A DNA stretch of 64,000 bases from Peribacillus alkalitolerans. Its GTDB lineage: Bacteria; Bacillota; Bacilli; Bacillales; DSM-1321. Made by a program: the position numbers and the translations under genes. Where the stretch lies: the NCBI RefSeq assembly GCF_010882125.1, contig NZ_JAAGVZ010000002.1:124001-188000 (forward strand). Reading direction: 5' to 3'. Under the pieces are notes generated by a model. It was not told the DNA's origin. It did no database searches and saw nothing but the letters and a program-made list of their open reading frames with translations. Shown piece after piece: positions 43,063-51,907 of the stretch; the stretch's first letter is position 1, and each line of letters opens with the position of its first letter.

Positions 43063-43854
43063 TTATTTTTGTTCTATATAATTTTTAAGTAAAGTTCCAA
43101 GAAGATACTTCCATCCTTCGGTATGGCTTTGTTCCCAATCTTCTTGAATGATACCTGAAGCAGTATGGGACAACTGAAGCAATGTCCCGCCATCCTTTTC
43201 AACTAGTCGGTACGTATATGCGCTGTTTACAGCTCCTTGCATCCCAAGGTGACCCATCATTCTAATCTCCTCAGGCGCATTCACATAATAAACATTACCC
43301 CAAACGGCCCCTTCATTTCCACCCCATCTTTCAATGAATTGACCTCCAGGTACTGGGTCAAAGGTAAAATGAGATGATACTCCTTTAGGAGCTATCCGAA
43401 ATTCCCACCAATCTCCTGCTTGTTCTGTTAACGCTTTAAATATTTGTTCGCGTGGTCCATTGATGAAAACCTCTTGTTCAATACGAAAAACTTTGCTTTG
43501 TTCTTGCTCAGTTGTTGTCATATCAAGATCTCCTCCTTTTTGTTCAACTACCGATCGTAGGTTTAATAGTGAATTAGCAGTTGATTCCATATATTTACCT
43601 ACCCAACGGTTATTCATTTCTTGGAGAGGGAGTGCGTTCAAGAAATTCCGTCTATATTTCCCTTCACGTCTCACCACTACCAAATTTCCTTCTTCCAAAA
43701 TCGACAAATGCTTCATAATGGCATACCTTGTGACTTCAGGAAAGTATTCGTTTAGCTCACCCGTTGTTTTAGGTGAATGTTTAAGAATATCCAATATCCC
43801 TCGACGAATTGGATGGCCTAAAGCTTTGAATAACGTAGAAAGTTCGTCCTCCAT
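43063..43854 (-). CDS. ArsR-type regulator fused to an SRPBCC/AHSA1 domain
   Basis: A 263-residue two-domain protein. Residues 1-90 are an ArsR winged helix (LGHPIRRGILDILKHSP, then VTRYAIMKHLSILEEGNLV). Residues 120-263 are an AHSA1-like SRPBCC domain (VFINGPREQIFKALTEQAGDWWEF) that likely senses a hydrophobic ligand. A nested palindrome just upstream (43884-43932) is a strong candidate for its operator, so autoregulation is likely. Confidence 0.88.
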   Translation of the reverse strand: MEDELSTLFKALGHPIRRGILDILKHSPKTTGELNEYFPEVTRYAIMKHLSILEEGNLVVVRREGKYRRNFLNALPLQEMNNRWVGKYMESTANSLLNLRSVVEQKGGDLDMTTTEQEQSKVFRIEQEVFINGPREQIFKALTEQAGDWWEFRIAPKGVSSHFTFDPVPGGQFIERWGGNEGAVWGNVYYVNAPEEIRMMGHLGMQGAVNSAYTYRLVEKDGGTLLQLSHTASGIIQEDWEQSHTEGWKYLLGTLLKNYIEQK

Positions 43855-43883
43855 TACAACGATCCTTTCGTATGGTTCTTATT

Positions 43884-43932
43884 ACATGTTACCGTTTGGT
43901 CACATGTAACGTGTGACCTTATAGTAACATGT
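43884..43932. promoter_or_regulatory. nested palindromic operator upstream of the ArsR-SRPBCC gene
   Basis: Inner arms GGTCACA/TGTGACC (7-bp spacer) and outer arms ACATGTTAC/GTAACATGT share the same centre at 43908. The half-site TGTAAC also occurs in the middle. It starts 30 bp before the ATG. The remainder of the 43855-44234 gap shows nothing more. Confidence 0.65.
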
Positions 43933-44234
43933 TTAATTATGTCGGTCAAATATACATTGTATATAGGGAAACTCAATATTTGATTCATTTATTAAATAAG
44001 GATTAAAGTCATCGTGTATACCTTTTCCTAAATTACCTCATTAATTAAAATCATAACCCTATTACTTTAATCAAATCGCAATACCAGATTTGGGAAGATA
44101 TGTAGGTAAATAAACGAAGAGACGCCATTTTTTCGATGTCTTCTTTTACATTTTTTTCTTTTTATTTAGCCACCTTTCATCCATAATTAAAGAGTAAGAG
44201 GTCCATGAAAATTTAAACAGTTGGAGTTAAGAGA

Positions 44235-45467
44235 ATGAAACTATTTAATTGGAAATTAGCTTCCCTAATGCTAACTGGAATCGGCATCTCTACGCTAGGT
44301 GATTTTATTTACCTGATTGCGATCAATTTGCTCGTTTATCAAATGACCCATTCAGCTGCAGCTGTCGCAGGTCTTTGGATTGTGGGACCGATTATTTCTG
44401 TGCTAACCAATTCATGGAGTGGCGGGTTTATTGACCGATCAAATAAGAAAAAAATCATGATCACGACTGATATCATTCGCACAATCCTAGTGGCATTGAT
44501 ACCTTTCATGACTAATGTTTGGGGTATTTATTCTTTATTGTGTCTGATCAGTGTAGCTAAATCGTTCTTTTCCCCTGCTTCTACAACCTATATTGCAACA
44601 CTAGTACCTGTAGAAAAGCGAAAAAAATACAATTCCATAAGTGGTTTGGTTACTTCAGGTGCTTTTATAGTTGGTCCTGCCATTGCTGGAGGCTTATTTT
44701 TGATGGGATCAATTGAATTCGCGATATTTGCAAACGCCGCATCTTTTCTTATTTCAGCCATGATCATTTTGTTATTGCCAAATGTTAATCCGGAAAGTCA
44801 TGAGAATTCTAATAAATCTAGATATGCTACACTGAAAGATGACTGGAAGGAAGTCATATCCTTCGGTAGAAAAGAATATTTTGTCATGGCTGTCTATTCT
44901 TGTTTTTTAACATTTGGATTATTTTCACTAGCGATGGATTCCCAGGAGGTAGTTTTTGTACAACAAGTGGTTGGATTGACTGAAGCTGATTATAGCTTTT
45001 TAGTGAGTATTACCGGAGTCGGGTTCGCAGTCGGTGCTTTCATCACGGCTTTCTTATCTAAGCATTTAAGCTTAAGGACATTAATGGGACTGGGGATGCT
45101 CTTAGTATCTATCGGTTATCTCATTTATTCACTATCAAACTCGTTCCTAACCATTGTTGTAGGATTTACCATCCTTGGCCTGTTTAATGCATTTATGAAT
45201 ACAGGATTTAGTACGTTTTATCAAAATAATATCCCCCTTCACTTGATGGGTAGGGTATCAAGTGTTGTCAGTGTTGCTCAAAGTGGTTTGCAAATCTTCC
45301 TTTTGCTATTGGTTGGTTTTTTAGGTGACGTCTTTCCCTTAAGATATACAATCGTTCTATTGGCAGCTTTGAATGTGTTATTTTCTTTATTTGTGCTTTA
45401 TCTTGTTGCTAGGCCTGGAAAACAGATCTGTTTTTCTGAAACAACCAAAGAATCTATAACTGGGTAA
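44235..45467 (+). CDS. MFS transporter (MdtH/enterobactin-exporter-like)
   Basis: A 410-residue, 12-helix major facilitator protein. The loop 2-3 motif is GGFIDRSNKKK. It resembles the DHA3 group of drug and macrolide exporters (MefA-like). It likely exports a small molecule by proton antiport. A single gene, followed 62 bp later by a monooxygenase-fold gene in the same direction. Confidence 0.85.
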   Translation: MKLFNWKLASLMLTGIGISTLGDFIYLIAINLLVYQMTHSAAAVAGLWIVGPIISVLTNSWSGGFIDRSNKKKIMITTDIIRTILVALIPFMTNVWGIYSLLCLISVAKSFFSPASTTYIATLVPVEKRKKYNSISGLVTSGAFIVGPAIAGGLFLMGSIEFAIFANAASFLISAMIILLLPNVNPESHENSNKSRYATLKDDWKEVISFGRKEYFVMAVYSCFLTFGLFSLAMDSQEVVFVQQVVGLTEADYSFLVSITGVGFAVGAFITAFLSKHLSLRTLMGLGMLLVSIGYLIYSLSNSFLTIVVGFTILGLFNAFMNTGFSTFYQNNIPLHLMGRVSSVVSVAQSGLQIFLLLLVGFLGDVFPLRYTIVLLAALNVLFSLFVLYLVARPGKQICFSETTKESITG

Positions 45468-45529
45468 TGGCATTACATTTAAAGGGAAGATGAGTTTAAT
45501 AAATAAATTATAGTATTGGGGGAAAGAAA

Positions 45530-45856
45530 ATGAGTGGAATTGCAAAAACTCCTAAGCCACCTTATTATGCTGTTATATTTGCATCACAACGTACTGAAGG
45601 TGACAAAGGATACGGGGTAATGGCAGAGAAAATGGTAGAGCTAGCCTCTAAACAAAATGGTTTCTTAGGTATTGAAAGTGCTCGTGATCAAGAATTGGGA
45701 ATTACGGTTTCATATTGGGACTCATTAGAATCTATTAAAAATTGGAAGGAAAATTCAGTTCATAGGGTGGCTCAAGAAAAAGGAAAAACCGAATGGTATA
45801 AAAATTTCTCCCTTAGAGTTTGCAAAGTGGAGAGAGATAACTTTTTTACAATGTAA
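45530..45856 (+). CDS. antibiotic biosynthesis monooxygenase (ABM) domain protein
   Basis: A 108-residue ABM-like ferredoxin-fold protein. Signature parts are PYYAVIFASQRTEGDKGY, MVELASKQNGFLGIESA and the tryptophan region ISYWDSLESIKNWK-like (TVSYWDSLESIKNW). Related to YqjZ of Bacillus subtilis. Good GGGGGAAAG site. It may be an oxygen-dependent enzyme or a binding protein. Confidence 0.85.
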   Translation: MSGIAKTPKPPYYAVIFASQRTEGDKGYGVMAEKMVELASKQNGFLGIESARDQELGITVSYWDSLESIKNWKENSVHRVAQEKGKTEWYKNFSLRVCKVERDNFFTM

Positions 45857-45899
45857 TTCAAAATTAACTAATCCGTTTAAGCTATAAGCCATAAAAAAT

Positions 45900-45925
45900 G
45901 GGAACTTCTATTTTTAGAAGTTCCC
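45900..45925 (-). terminator. Rho-independent terminator
   Basis: GGGAACTTCT/AGAAGTTCCC with T-run on the minus strand, about 95 bp after the DJ-1/PfpI gene stop. Confidence 0.8.
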
Positions 45926-46019
45926 TACTACTATCCTTCGCAAAGATCAGTTTCTTTTATTCCCGACTTTGCCTTCTATATTCCCAACTTGTCGATTTCA
46001 CTGCCTAATGATTAAAAAT

Positions 46020-46538
46020 CTACCCCAACACATTAATGAATTCGCGCATATAATCTGGCAAATCAGGTGGTCTTCGACTAGATACAATATTTCCGTCAAC
46101 TACGACTGGTTCATCAAGCCAAGTAGCTCCCGCATTGGTCATATCATCTTTTATGCCTGGAGTACTAGTCACTTTTTTACCTGAAAGGATTTTAGCGGAA
46201 ATCAATACCCAACCTGCATGACAGATTTGACCTATTGGTTTTTGTTGATCATTCATAGTACGAACCATGCTTAAAACGTCATCAAAACGTCTTAATAAAT
46301 CCGGGGACCAGCCACCAGGAACCAAAATCGCATCATAATCATCTGGATTGATGTCTGAAAAAGCATAATCAGAAAATATAGGAACACCATATTTACCTAT
46401 GTATTTTTCTCCCGCCTTTTCTCCGACGATATGAACGATTGCCCCTTCTTCTTTTAAGCGTAAAACTGGATACCATAACTCTAAGTCCTCAAAATCATTG
46501 CTGACAAGCTGTATTATCCTTTTTGATTGGAGTCTCAC
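46020..46538 (-). CDS. DJ-1/PfpI family protein
   Basis: A 172-residue class I glutamine-amidotransferase-like protein. The nucleophile elbow GQICHAG carries the conserved cysteine followed by histidine, typical of PfpI/YraA-type proteases and glyoxalase III/deglycases. Conserved glutamate lies in FEDLELWYP. Probably a stress protein that repairs or removes glycated or damaged proteins. Confidence 0.87.
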   Translation of the reverse strand: MRLQSKRIIQLVSNDFEDLELWYPVLRLKEEGAIVHIVGEKAGEKYIGKYGVPIFSDYAFSDINPDDYDAILVPGGWSPDLLRRFDDVLSMVRTMNDQQKPIGQICHAGWVLISAKILSGKKVTSTPGIKDDMTNAGATWLDEPVVVDGNIVSSRRPPDLPDYMREFINVLG

Positions 46539-46584
46539 TTTAGTTACCTCCTATGATTCATTAGTTCTTTGATGCAAGTATATC

Positions 46585-47811
46585 CTAAACGGATTGTTTC
46601 TCCAATTCTGGATGACGATGCATTGAAACATATAGGATAATTCCAGCTAGTAGTAATAACATACTTGTTAAAATAAAAACAGCAGAAAATCCAAAATAGG
46701 CTGAAATCATACCACCCATCATCGGTCCGATGACATTACCTAAAAATCGAAGGCTCGTGTTATAGCCTAATACCTCCCCTTGCATCGCAATAGGAGCTTC
46801 TTGTCGGATATAAGCAACCCTTACTGGAATGATACCTCCAATTGCAATTCCAAGAGCAAAGCGAATCACCACCAACTGCCATATATTTGTGACAAATGCA
46901 CCCGGTAGATAAATGATTGTAGAGAGAAAAAGAAGGAGTACTAGAATTTTTATGTACCCTATCCGATCTCCTATTTTCCCCCAATACCTTGACATCATCA
47001 GATTTCCAAGACCTGCAGCAGAAAAAGCAACTCCAGAGTAAAAGGCTATATTAGTACTTCCATGCAAGTCCGCAACATATAAGGACAATATAGGTTGAAT
47101 ACTGAAATGGGCAATTTGGACAATGGAAGAAATGATTAAAACGGTTAATAAAACTGGATTTTTAATTATGTGAGATAAAACTTCCTTGCTAGAATACTTC
47201 GTTTTTGTCCCCTTTTTTATCCCAATTCTGAATTCTTTAGTAGCCATTACGAGTATAGCTGATATAAATATTAAAATTGACGTGGATTTAAAAGTCGTAG
47301 CGTACCCCAATGAATCAGCAAGTACCCCACCGATTAGCGGTCCGAATAAAGAACCAGTAATACTTCCTGTTTGAAGAGTTCCTAATACTCGACCAGCAAT
47401 TTCTTTTGGTGTTTGTGTTGAAATAAAGGCTTGGGACATGGATATAAATCCTGTGAAAACCCCCATAAACAGTCTTAATATGAACAATTGCCACACGTTA
47501 TGGACGTACCCCATTAAGAATATCGAGATCCCCATCCCGATACCGCAAAAGATAAGAATGTTCTTCCTTCCAATTCGATCTCCAATCCTACCCCATAATG
47601 GTGAAAATAAAAAGGCTGAAACAAAGGTAATTGCAAATGTCCACCCTGACCATTGCTTGATATACTCCTCAGAAAAATCCCCGAACGTCCCGATATATAG
47701 GGATATAAACGGGAGTACCATGGTCATACTTCCACCAATAAAGAAATTTGAAAACCACATGATGATTAAGTTACGTTTAGCTACCCTTGTTTGATCCATT
47801 CCATTAAGCAT
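46585..47811 (-). CDS. MFS multidrug exporter
   Basis: A 408-residue 12-helix major facilitator of the multidrug DHA1 type, with the motif GRIGDRIGRKN in loop 2-3 and a repeat, GKIGDRIG, in loop 8-9. Likely a proton-coupled drug exporter of broad range. It is 46 bp upstream of the PfpI gene and may be co-transcribed with it. Confidence 0.88.
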   Translation of the reverse strand: MLNGMDQTRVAKRNLIIMWFSNFFIGGSMTMVLPFISLYIGTFGDFSEEYIKQWSGWTFAITFVSAFLFSPLWGRIGDRIGRKNILIFCGIGMGISIFLMGYVHNVWQLFILRLFMGVFTGFISMSQAFISTQTPKEIAGRVLGTLQTGSITGSLFGPLIGGVLADSLGYATTFKSTSILIFISAILVMATKEFRIGIKKGTKTKYSSKEVLSHIIKNPVLLTVLIISSIVQIAHFSIQPILSLYVADLHGSTNIAFYSGVAFSAAGLGNLMMSRYWGKIGDRIGYIKILVLLLFLSTIIYLPGAFVTNIWQLVVIRFALGIAIGGIIPVRVAYIRQEAPIAMQGEVLGYNTSLRFLGNVIGPMMGGMISAYFGFSAVFILTSMLLLLAGIILYVSMHRHPELEKQSV

Positions 47812-47986
47812 CTTCTTTCTAAAAAGTATTTCGTATACCTAAATATTATAATATCGAAATTTTCAAGAAAAATGAATGCTTTTTATTAGATTCTTGAAAT
47901 ATAAACTGTTTATTTTCTCAATTTCAGAGTTTTGACCATAGATAATTAAAGCTAAAAATAAAGTGGATAACGAATGTTTATTAAAA

Positions 47987-48014
47987 AAGCTAACCGGATT
48001 TATCCGATTAGCTT
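47987..48014 (-). terminator. Rho-independent terminator of trhO
   Basis: AAGCTAACCGGA pairs with TCCGATTAGCTT (11 of 12), followed by TTTTTT on the minus strand. Confidence 0.85.
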
Positions 48015-48018
48015 AAGA

Positions 48019-48969
48019 TTATGCTTCAATCTTTTCCATTCTTGCCTGTACTTCCTCTTCCGTTAATCCATGTTGCTCGATATAACGGTTTCTAGAATGA
48101 ACGCGGCATTCATGAGAACAGCTTCGCAAATAGCGGTGCTCATTTTCTTCAGAGCTAAGAATTTTCTTGTTACATTCTGGGTTCGCACAGTTTACATAGC
48201 GCTCACAAGGTTCGCCTGAAAAATAATCTTTCCCTACGACAACATGTTCTACTCTATTAACAGGAACGCTTATTCTTTCATCGAACACATAGCATAGACC
48301 ATCCCAAAGCTTACCTTGAACCTCAGGGTCTTTACCGTATGTCACGATACCACCATGTAATTGTGACACGTCAGAAAAACCTTCTTTTAATAACCAGCCT
48401 GAGAATTTTTCACAACGGACTCCACCTGTGCAATACGTTAAGATTTTTTTACCTTCGAATTGCTCTTTGTTTTCACGAATCCATTCAGGAAGCTCTTTAA
48501 AAGTGTTTATATCCGGTTTAATGGCGCCTTTGAAATGACCCAAATCGTACTCATAATCATTTCTAGCATCAATTATGACCGTATTTTCATCCTGCATCTT
48601 CTCATAAAATTCTTTTGGACTTAGATGATTCCCTGTCAACTCCCTTGGATCTACGTCATCCTCTAAACGAAGGGTAACCAGCTCTGGGCGAAGTCTAACT
48701 TTCATTTTTTTAAATGCATGTTCATTTTCATCATCGATCTTGTACACCATATCTTTAAAGCGAGGATCCTGTCTCATCGCTTCTATATATTTTTCTGTTT
48801 GCTCAATAGTACCTGAAACAGTTCCGTTGATTCCTTCAGAAGCAATAAGAACTCGTCCTTTCAGACCAAGATCATTACAAAAAGCTAAATGTTCTTTTAC
48901 AAACTCTTCAGGATTCTCTATATCAACATAATGATAATATAATAAAACTCTATATGAATTGGTTTCCAA
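48019..48969 (-). CDS. trhO: oxygen-dependent tRNA uridine(34) hydroxylase TrhO
   Basis: A 316-residue rhodanese-family protein (YceA/YbfQ type) that makes 5-hydroxyuridine at the wobble position of tRNA. The acylphosphatase-like N-terminal part is followed by the rhodanese domain with the catalytic loop [11 protein letters not shown] (Cys180, Cys186) and a C-terminal cysteine-rich segment (CANPECNKK). The gene starts only 44 bp from a mobile repeat (49013-49253), so its promoter is either in that short gap or supplied by the element. Confidence 0.92.
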   Translation of the reverse strand: METNSYRVLLYYHYVDIENPEEFVKEHLAFCNDLGLKGRVLIASEGINGTVSGTIEQTEKYIEAMRQDPRFKDMVYKIDDENEHAFKKMKVRLRPELVTLRLEDDVDPRELTGNHLSPKEFYEKMQDENTVIIDARNDYEYDLGHFKGAIKPDINTFKELPEWIRENKEQFEGKKILTYCTGGVRCEKFSGWLLKEGFSDVSQLHGGIVTYGKDPEVQGKLWDGLCYVFDERISVPVNRVEHVVVGKDYFSGEPCERYVNCANPECNKKILSSEENEHRYLRSCSHECRVHSRNRYIEQHGLTEEEVQARMEKIEA

Positions 48970-49012
48970 AACGTTATTCCACCTTAATTAAAATAGTTTG
49001 TAATGTGTATAT

Positions 49013-49253
49013 TAATTTATGGCTCTTATCGCATAGATTGGTTTTAGACTATAAGTTTGCCTGTTGCTTTCTGCTCCAGGCACTTGCTTTCCGCGGGGAG
49101 GGTGGGAGCCTCCTCGGCGTTACCGCCTGTGGGGTCTCCCACTTCCCTCTTCTTCCCGCAGGAGTCAAGTGCCCTCCGCTACAAGCAACTCAGATAATTA
49201 AAATTGAATTACATTAAAAAAGCAACAAACTTTACGAAAACAGCCTAATTTAT
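49013..49253 (+). mobile_element. MITE-like GC-rich repeat, copy C, with target duplication
   Basis: The element is 49021-49245 (225 bp). It starts GGCTCTTATCGCATAG and ends in CGAAAACAGCC. It is flanked by the exact 8-bp direct repeat TAATTTAT at 49013-49020 and 49246-49253. The core (CACTTGCTTTCCGCGGGGAG, GTTACCGCCTGTGGGGTCTC and AGTCAAGTGCCCTCC) is nearly identical to copy B. Frames that cross it are not genes. Confidence 0.8.
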
Positions 49254-49289
49254 ACAACATATAATTTTAACAAGAAATAAGTAAAAGGT

Positions 49290-49566
49290 CGAGTAATTTG
49301 GCCTATAAATAATTTACGAATCAGGGTTACCAGATTGATATGATCAACTTGTAATGACAATAAATATTTTCCTTCATGGACATCGGTCACAAAATCTCCG
49401 AATTTCCAATATAGAAGTAAACACTGTGAATATCTCTAATTATCCCCTGTTTTTTGGCAGCAATAGCGACATTTTCAACTTCATGTAACTCTTCTAATTT
49501 CGTATTCTGGTAAATCGATACTGGATGATGAGTAAATAATTCAGAATAATTTGCAAAATAATGCTT
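49290..49566 (-). pseudogene. frameshifted remnant of an unidentified gene
   Basis: The minus strand reads like protein for about 60 codons (KHYFANYSELFTHHPVSIYQ, VENVAIAAKKQGIIRDIHSV). It then continues in another frame (DFVTDVHEGKYLLSLQVDHI). No start with ribosome site is present. I do not recognise the family. It lies between the mobile repeat and the VOC gene. Confidence 0.45.
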
Positions 49567-49638
49567 TGGTATGTATTAAGATAAATGGTACAATATGTTA
49601 GTAATTGGTTTTACAATAAATACATAGGAGTGAAAAAA

Positions 49639-50064
49639 ATGTCAGTTGATGTTTATTTGAATTTTAATGGGAATTGCCGCGAAGCTGTGGAATTTTACGC
49701 GGAGGTTTTTGGTACAGAAAAACCACATATTATGACATTCGGAGAAAATCCTCCTAACCCTGAATACCCACTTCCAGAGGAAGCAAAAAATTTAGTTATG
49801 CACACTAGATTAAACATTGATGGAAGCAATGTAATGTTTTCAGATACTTTTCCTGGAATGCCTTTTATTGAAGGAAATAACGTTACACTTGCATTAATCA
49901 GCAAGGACATAGAATTCCTCACTTCTGTTTTTAATCAATTAAAAGAAGGCGGAAAAATAGGCATGGAGCTTCAAGAAACTTTCTGGAGCAAGCTTTATGG
50001 ACAAGTTACGGATAAATTTGGCATTCATTGGCAAATTAATTTTGATAATGGTGAAACCTTCTAA
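49639..50064 (+). CDS. VOC family protein (PhnB-like)
   Basis: A 141-residue VOC-fold protein of the PhnB/DUF899-like kind, with VDVYLNFNGNCREAVEFYAEVFG and a closing DKFGIHWQINFD. The ATG at 49639 is preceded by ATAGGAGTG; the frame open to 49585 extends upstream without support. Similar proteins include 3-demethylubiquinone-methyltransferase-like PhnB. Function unknown. Confidence 0.87.
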   Translation: MSVDVYLNFNGNCREAVEFYAEVFGTEKPHIMTFGENPPNPEYPLPEEAKNLVMHTRLNIDGSNVMFSDTFPGMPFIEGNNVTLALISKDIEFLTSVFNQLKEGGKIGMELQETFWSKLYGQVTDKFGIHWQINFDNGETF

Positions 50065-50080
50065 CCCACTTCAGAATAAG

Positions 50081-50110
50081 GGATATGGATTAAAATCCAT
50101 ATCCTTTTTT
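50081..50110 (+). terminator. Rho-independent terminator
   Basis: GGATATGGAT/ATCCATATCC stem followed by TTTTTT, 17 bp after the VOC gene stop. Confidence 0.88.
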
Positions 50111-50116
50111 ATTTCC

Positions 50117-50575
50117 CTAGTTATTGATTTTTAAAAAGTAATATCGGAAATCTTCATCTAGCTTAAATCCTTGATTTTCCCAAAAAGACCACGCGCTTTT
50201 GTTTACATGCTCTACGGAAAGCTCTATGCCTTTTGACTTTGTCAATAAGGAAAATTCCTTCACTATACCAAAAAGTTGCTTCCCTATCCCTCTATTACGA
50301 AATTCTTCAGAGATAAAGAAGTCATTAAGTAACCAAACACGCTGCAAGGATAAGGAAGAAAATATCGGATATAGCTGGGCAAATCCAATAATATTACTTC
50401 TGTTCTCTACTATAAAAATCACTGATTCCAAGTGTTCGAATTTCTCAAATAGAAATTTTTCTACTTCTATAGGATTTCTTTTTTGTTTAAAATAGGCACG
50501 ATATGAATCAAAGATGGATACTATTTTAGGTACGTCTTGAATGGTAGCTTGTCTAATGTTTATTTCGAGATTCAA
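50117..50575 (-). CDS. GNAT family N-acetyltransferase
   Basis: A GNAT enzyme of about 153 residues. The acetyl-CoA motif is SEEFRNRGIGKQLFG, near residue 92, with WSFWENQGFKLDEDF at the end. A TTG at 50575 is preferred because GGAAGG lies 8 nt before it; starts at 50584 or 50581 are possible. It lies close to the next GNAT gene (13 bp), with which it may be co-transcribed. Confidence 0.85.
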   Translation of the reverse strand: MNLEINIRQATIQDVPKIVSIFDSYRAYFKQKRNPIEVEKFLFEKFEHLESVIFIVENRSNIIGFAQLYPIFSSLSLQRVWLLNDFFISEEFRNRGIGKQLFGIVKEFSLLTKSKGIELSVEHVNKSAWSFWENQGFKLDEDFRYYFLKINN

Positions 50576-50588
50576 GCTCAACACCTTC

Positions 50589-51068
50589 CTATAAACAAAA
50601 TTTATTACCCTTAATTTTCTTTGCTTCCTTTGTCAGGTCTAGGTCCCAACGTTCTTCAACTATTGTTCTTCCAGCCCATTGGTCATCATTTATTTTTTCT
50701 TCTGTTAAAGTAAAATGATATTTTTGATAAAGGTAGCGCGCGGTTTCTAAAATGCTCACAGTCCATAAGAAAACACTTTTATAGTTCTGTTCTTTGCAGA
50801 AATTGATAGCCGTTTCCATGAGTCTTTTTCCAATACCCATTCCTTGGTACCGTTCATCTAAGACAAACCACCTCAGCTGAGCTAATGTATCATTAGATTT
50901 TGTTATGGCAATCGAACCTACAACCTCACCATTCACCTCCGCAACCCAAAGTCCTCCTCCTTCTGTATTAATCATAAATTCTGCTAAACCTTTAACCACG
51001 TAATATTCGAACATGCTTCCAAACTGATAAGTTTTTTTATATAAACTTCCATGAAGATATGCCACCAA
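50589..51068 (-). CDS. GNAT domain of a frameshifted MarR-GNAT gene
   Basis: A 159-residue acetyltransferase with the acetyl-CoA site ERYQGMGIGKRLME near residue 75. It starts with TTG just 2 bp after the MarR stop. In another frame the junction reads GDIGLVAYLHGSLY, the normal inter-domain sequence of MarR-GNAT fusion proteins. So this is likely the second half of one gene broken by a single-base change. It may still be made by re-initiation at TTG (weak AGGTG site). Confidence 0.82.
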   Translation of the reverse strand: MVAYLHGSLYKKTYQFGSMFEYYVVKGLAEFMINTEGGGLWVAEVNGEVVGSIAITKSNDTLAQLRWFVLDERYQGMGIGKRLMETAINFCKEQNYKSVFLWTVSILETARYLYQKYHFTLTEEKINDDQWAGRTIVEERWDLDLTKEAKKIKGNKFCL

Positions 51069-51070
51069 AC

Positions 51071-51538
51071 CTATGTCACCTGCGATCGAATAGTGATTTG
51101 GGATGCTTTATCTCTCGTGAAAATAGATTCAATGGTTTCCATACTACCTGTCAGTTTTCTCAATTCACTATTGGACATGGATTGAATCATTTTTCCAACT
51201 TCCCTATTAGCATTGTCAACCAATCTTATTAATATTTCTTTACCATGGTCAGTAAGAAACAGCAAAAAAAGACGTTTATCTTCAGAGGATTGTTTTTTAT
51301 AAATGATTTTTTCGTCCTCGAATTTTTGTAATATCCTGCTCATATATCCGCGGTCAATGCCTAGATTTTCCCTGATTTCAGTTGCAGTACACCCATTTCT
51401 AATGTTGATTTCTGTTATAACCCGAGCTTCTGTTAATGGAAAAGGTTGATTGTAGATTTCCTGATCGATTTTCCCTAGAACATTTGCATAATATCGATTG
51501 AATTTACGGATTTTTTCAACATATTGATTTGATTCCAT
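51071..51538 (-). CDS. MarR domain of a frameshifted MarR-GNAT gene
   Basis: A 155-residue MarR-family winged-helix regulator (CTATEIRENLGIDRGYMSRIL, then SSEDKRLFLLFLTDHG). It ends with ITIRSQVT and a stop where fused relatives continue ITIRS-x-GDIG into an acetyltransferase domain. The stop is produced by a +1 or -2 shift near 51076-51086. The DNA-binding part looks intact. Confidence 0.85.
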   Translation of the reverse strand: MESNQYVEKIRKFNRYYANVLGKIDQEIYNQPFPLTEARVITEINIRNGCTATEIRENLGIDRGYMSRILQKFEDEKIIYKKQSSEDKRLFLLFLTDHGKEILIRLVDNANREVGKMIQSMSNSELRKLTGSMETIESIFTRDKASQITIRSQVT

Positions 51539-51712
51539 TTCCAGTCTCCTTAATATTTTGAAAATTTAAACTAACCATAGAATAAATTTATTAGTTGCTT
51601 CAGTCAACTAAATGGAAGGGTAACCTGAAAATAATGGACCGATTTTTATTATTAAAATCCTATCAATCGTAATATAAATAAGAAAATAAATAATAAAATG
51701 AGGTGTAAATTC

Positions 51713-51817
51713 ATGTTATTTAGAATTTTTCATAAATCAAATCGTTTAACTAAAGTTGCTATTATAATAGGTTCTATTGTGGTACTAATCGGAGGAATCG
51801 TTATATGGGTTCGTTAG
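51713..51817 (+). CDS. 34-residue single-span membrane peptide
   Basis: ATG at 51713 with GAGGTG 9 nt before it. The product has a basic N-terminus (FRIFHKSNRLTK) and a 19-residue hydrophobic helix (VAIIIGSIVVLIGGIVIWV), so it is a likely bitopic membrane peptide. Conserved relatives are not recalled. It is the only feature in the 51539-51907 gap. Confidence 0.5.
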   Translation: MLFRIFHKSNRLTKVAIIIGSIVVLIGGIVIWVR

Positions 51818-51907
51818 GTTTGACTCTATAATTTTTTATCAAGTCCCGCTAATATGTATAAAAGTCAAAACAATAAGTTAATTTATGTTTATTATTGATT
51901 AATTACT

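Noticed and set aside
48954-49217. 87-codon plus-strand frame near trhO
   Set aside because: Lies across the trhO start on the opposite strand and inside MITE copy C; an artefact of the repeat.
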